Positions 62,444 through 64,000 of a DNA stretch of 64,000 bases are shown in pieces; position 1 is the stretch's first letter, and each line of letters begins with the position of its first letter. A program made the position numbers and the translations under genes. The notes beneath the pieces are model-generated. The model did no database searches. It saw nothing but the letters and a program-made list of their open reading frames with translations, and was not told the DNA's origin. The stretch lies in the NCBI GenBank assembly GCA_963702105.1, contig OY969712.1:744001-808000 (forward strand). The letters are read 5' to 3'. This stretch comes from ZC4RG20 sp963702105. Its GTDB lineage: Bacteria > Pseudomonadota > Gammaproteobacteria > Steroidobacterales > Rariloculaceae.

Positions 62444-62471
62444 ACCGAATACGCATTACCGAATACCCATT
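62444..62471. repeat. 14-nt tandem direct repeat upstream of ahcY
   Basis: ACCGAATACGCATT (62444-62457) and ACCGAATACCCATT (62458-62471) directly adjoin, 13 of 14 identical. They are in the 63-base gap between the kinase stop and the ahcY start and could be a regulator half-site pair. Confidence 0.75.
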
Positions 62472-62505
62472 AATAGAACCGACACTCGCATCAGGAGTCT
62501 TCAAC

Positions 62506-63933
62506 ATGACTAACGAGGCTTTGGCCGCCAAGAACGCGAATAAGGACTACTTCGTCAAGGACATTTCTCAAGCCGCCTACGGGCGCATCGAGATGGAGCT
62601 GGCCGAGAACGAAATGCCAGGCCTCATGAAGATCCGCGAGGAGTACGGGGCTCAGCAGCCGCTCAAGGGCGCGCGCATCACGGGCTCGCTGCACATGACG
62701 ATCCAGACGGCGGTGCTCATCGAGACGCTGCAGGCGCTCGGCGCCAAGGTCCGGTGGGCCAGCTGCAACGTCTTCTCGACGCAGGACCACGCCGCCGCGG
62801 CCATCGCCGAGCGCGGCACGCCCGTGTTCGCCTACAAGGGCGAGACCCTCGAGGAGTACTGGGAGTTCATCGACCGCACGCTCGACTGGGGCAACGGCGA
62901 AGTGCCGAACATGATCCTCGACGACGGTGGCGACGCGACGCTGTACGTGCACCTGGGCAACCAGGCCCTCAAGGATCCTTCCATCCTCGACAAGCCGACC
63001 GAGAGCGCCGAGGAGAAGGTCCTGTTCGCGCAGCTCAAGAAGGCCCTCAAGGAGAACCCGGGCCGCTTCGAGAAGATGGCCAAGGAAATCCGTGGCGTCT
63101 CCGAGGAGACGACCACCGGCGTGCACCGTCTCTATCAGATGCACAAGCAGGGCAAGCTGCTGTTCCCGGCTATCAACGTCAACGACTCCGTGACGAAGTC
63201 CAAGTTCGACAACGTCTACGGGTGCCGCCACTCGCTCGTTGACGGCATCATGCGTGCGACGGACGTGATGCTGGCCGGCAAGGTCGCCGTCGTTGCCGGC
63301 TACGGCGACGTGGGCAAGGGCTCCGCGCAGTCGCTGGCCGCCCAGCGCGCCCGCGTCATCATCACGGAGATCGACCCGATCTGCGCGCTGCAGGCCTGCA
63401 TGGAGGGCTACGAGGTCCGAACCATGGACGAGGTCGTCGAGACCGCCGACGTGTTCGTCACGACCACGGGCTGCGTCGACATCATCACCGAAGACCACAT
63501 GAAGCGGATGAAGCACAACGCGATCGTCTGCAACATCGGCCACTTCGACAACGAGATCCAGGTCGAGAAGCTGCGCAAGTACAAGTGGGAGAACATCAAG
63601 CCCCAGGTGGACCGCATCACGTTCCCCGACGGCCACAGCATCATCCTGCTGGCCGAGGGCCGGCTCGTTAACCTCGGCTGCGCGACGGGTCATCCGAGCT
63701 TCGTGATGTCGAGCAGCTTCACGAACCAGACACTCGCGCAGATCGAGCTCTTCAAGCACACGGAAAAGTATCCGGTCGGCGTCTACGTGCTCCCGAAGCA
63801 CCTCGACGAGAAGGTCGCCGCGCTGCACCTCGAGAATCTCGGCGCGCACCTGACGAAGCTCTCGCCGAAGCAGGCCGACTACCTCGGCGTACCCGTCGAG
63901 GGGCCGTACAAGTCGGATCATTACCGGTACTGA
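62506..63933 (+). CDS. ahcY: adenosylhomocysteinase (SAH hydrolase)
   Basis: 475 aa, the long bacterial form. TGSLHMTIQTAVLIETLQAL, SCNVFSTQDHAAAAIAERG, the NAD-binding GYGDVGKGSAQSLAAQRARV and EIDPICALQACMEGYEV are family signatures; C-terminal GPYKSDHYRY is invariant and closes the NAD site. Hydrolyses SAH to adenosine and homocysteine, relieving product inhibition of methyltransferases. It completes the cluster with metK and the kinase; the remaining methylation of homocysteine could be done by MetE-like proteins elsewhere. Confidence 0.97.
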   Translation: MTNEALAAKNANKDYFVKDISQAAYGRIEMELAENEMPGLMKIREEYGAQQPLKGARITGSLHMTIQTAVLIETLQALGAKVRWASCNVFSTQDHAAAAIAERGTPVFAYKGETLEEYWEFIDRTLDWGNGEVPNMILDDGGDATLYVHLGNQALKDPSILDKPTESAEEKVLFAQLKKALKENPGRFEKMAKEIRGVSEETTTGVHRLYQMHKQGKLLFPAINVNDSVTKSKFDNVYGCRHSLVDGIMRATDVMLAGKVAVVAGYGDVGKGSAQSLAAQRARVIITEIDPICALQACMEGYEVRTMDEVVETADVFVTTTGCVDIITEDHMKRMKHNAIVCNIGHFDNEIQVEKLRKYKWENIKPQVDRITFPDGHSIILLAEGRLVNLGCATGHPSFVMSSSFTNQTLAQIELFKHTEKYPVGVYVLPKHLDEKVAALHLENLGAHLTKLSPKQADYLGVPVEGPYKSDHYRY

Positions 63934-63946
63934 GACCGCGAGGTCA

Positions 63947-63972
63947 CGGCGGCCGCTCGAGGGCGGCCGCCG
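63947..63972. terminator. GC-rich hairpin after ahcY
   Basis: CGGCGGCC (63947-63954) pairs with GGCCGCCG (63965-63972) around a 10-base loop, 13 bases after the ahcY stop. No T tract follows, so it may be a weak or Rho-assisted terminator. Confidence 0.4.
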
Positions 63973-64000
63973 GCTCCGCAGCGGCCCGGCATGGAGCTTG

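Noticed and set aside
62443..62505. SAH riboswitch upstream of ahcY
   Set aside because: The gap is only 63 bases and lacks the conserved GC-rich helices of that riboswitch; it contains a direct repeat instead.
61359..62513. Long plus-strand open frame over the kinase gene
   Set aside because: Low-complexity Arg/Gly/His composition, and the PfkB motifs are in a different frame.
1..64000. CRISPR array, rRNA, tRNA or prophage
   Set aside because: No regularly spaced repeats, no recognisable rRNA or tRNA cores and no phage structural genes were seen.

Overview
The window is 64 kb of high-GC (roughly two-thirds G+C by eye) Gram-negative chromosomal DNA. There are no rRNA or tRNA genes, no CRISPR array and no prophage. 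Lipid A/Kdo and heptosyltransferase genes, a TonB-dependent receptor, lipoproteins and a large complement of Sec/Tat-exported proteins indicate an outer-membrane proteobacterium. The mix of families (DUF6152 proteins, DUF1552, MmyB-type XRE regulators, IS1634 transposase) fits an environmental gammaproteobacterium of the Steroidobacteraceae/Nevskiales kind. That placement is inference; no marker gene proves it.

Layout. 0-6 kb: end of a PLP aminotransferase, a DUF3300 exported protein, and a frameshifted GGDEF-EAL cyclic-di-GMP enzyme translationally coupled to a substrate-binding lipoprotein. 6.2-21.6 kb: a dense accessory cluster of small exported proteins from two families that keep occurring together: DUF6152 OB-fold-like proteins, whose predicted mature N-terminus is His-His, and larger proteins with a GHSVGxWEGDTLVVD motif. 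They occur as adjacent pairs and once as a single fused protein. Two paralogous MmyB-type XRE regulators, a TonB receptor, a FAD oxidoreductase, a GST and two short MetE-like methyltransferases are interspersed. 21.7-28 kb: a D-2-hydroxyacid dehydrogenase-like FAD/Fe-S enzyme with an APH-AAA kinase, and NAD-malic enzyme. 28-32 kb: ankyrin protein, DUF1552 Tat protein, another DUF6152 protein. 32-34.4 kb: Kdo hydroxylase and a frameshifted GT9 glycosyltransferase. 34.6-39.9 kb: a tightly overlapping operon of a Tat-exported metallo-hydrolase and a complete sugar-type ABC importer. 39.9-44 kb: small accessory genes (GNATs, HicB-like) and an IS1634-family insertion sequence. 44-50.3 kb: DUF5916 outer-membrane protein, exported methyltransferase, SDR and a twice-frameshifted GH15. 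50.3-53.1 kb: Rrf2 regulator with a perfect palindromic operator, a one-haem exported protein, an S41 peptidase. 53.7-57.5 kb: acyl-CoA dehydrogenase, two cupins, a sodium:solute symporter. 57.7-64 kb: the activated-methyl cycle (HTH-methyltransferase, MTHFR-like protein, metK, adenosine/PfkB kinase, ahcY).

The main functional themes are export of unknown small proteins, solute uptake, and one-carbon/SAM metabolism: metK makes SAM, ahcY breaks SAH into adenosine and homocysteine, and the PfkB kinase probably removes the adenosine. Two families of intergenic inverted repeats occur: a short AAAAAGGGGTCAGAGCCCTTTTT-type hairpin at four sites, mostly between convergent genes, and one 164-bp MITE-like element. 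Four single-base frameshifts in three otherwise intact genes suggest either recent decay or base-level sequence errors.

The strongest candidate for an undescribed system is the DUF6152 / WEGDTLVVD module. The fused gene at 9319-10473 links the two families, and the four DUF6152 proteins share a processed N-terminal histidine and an NPH motif at almost identical spacing, which suggests a metal (copper-like) site.
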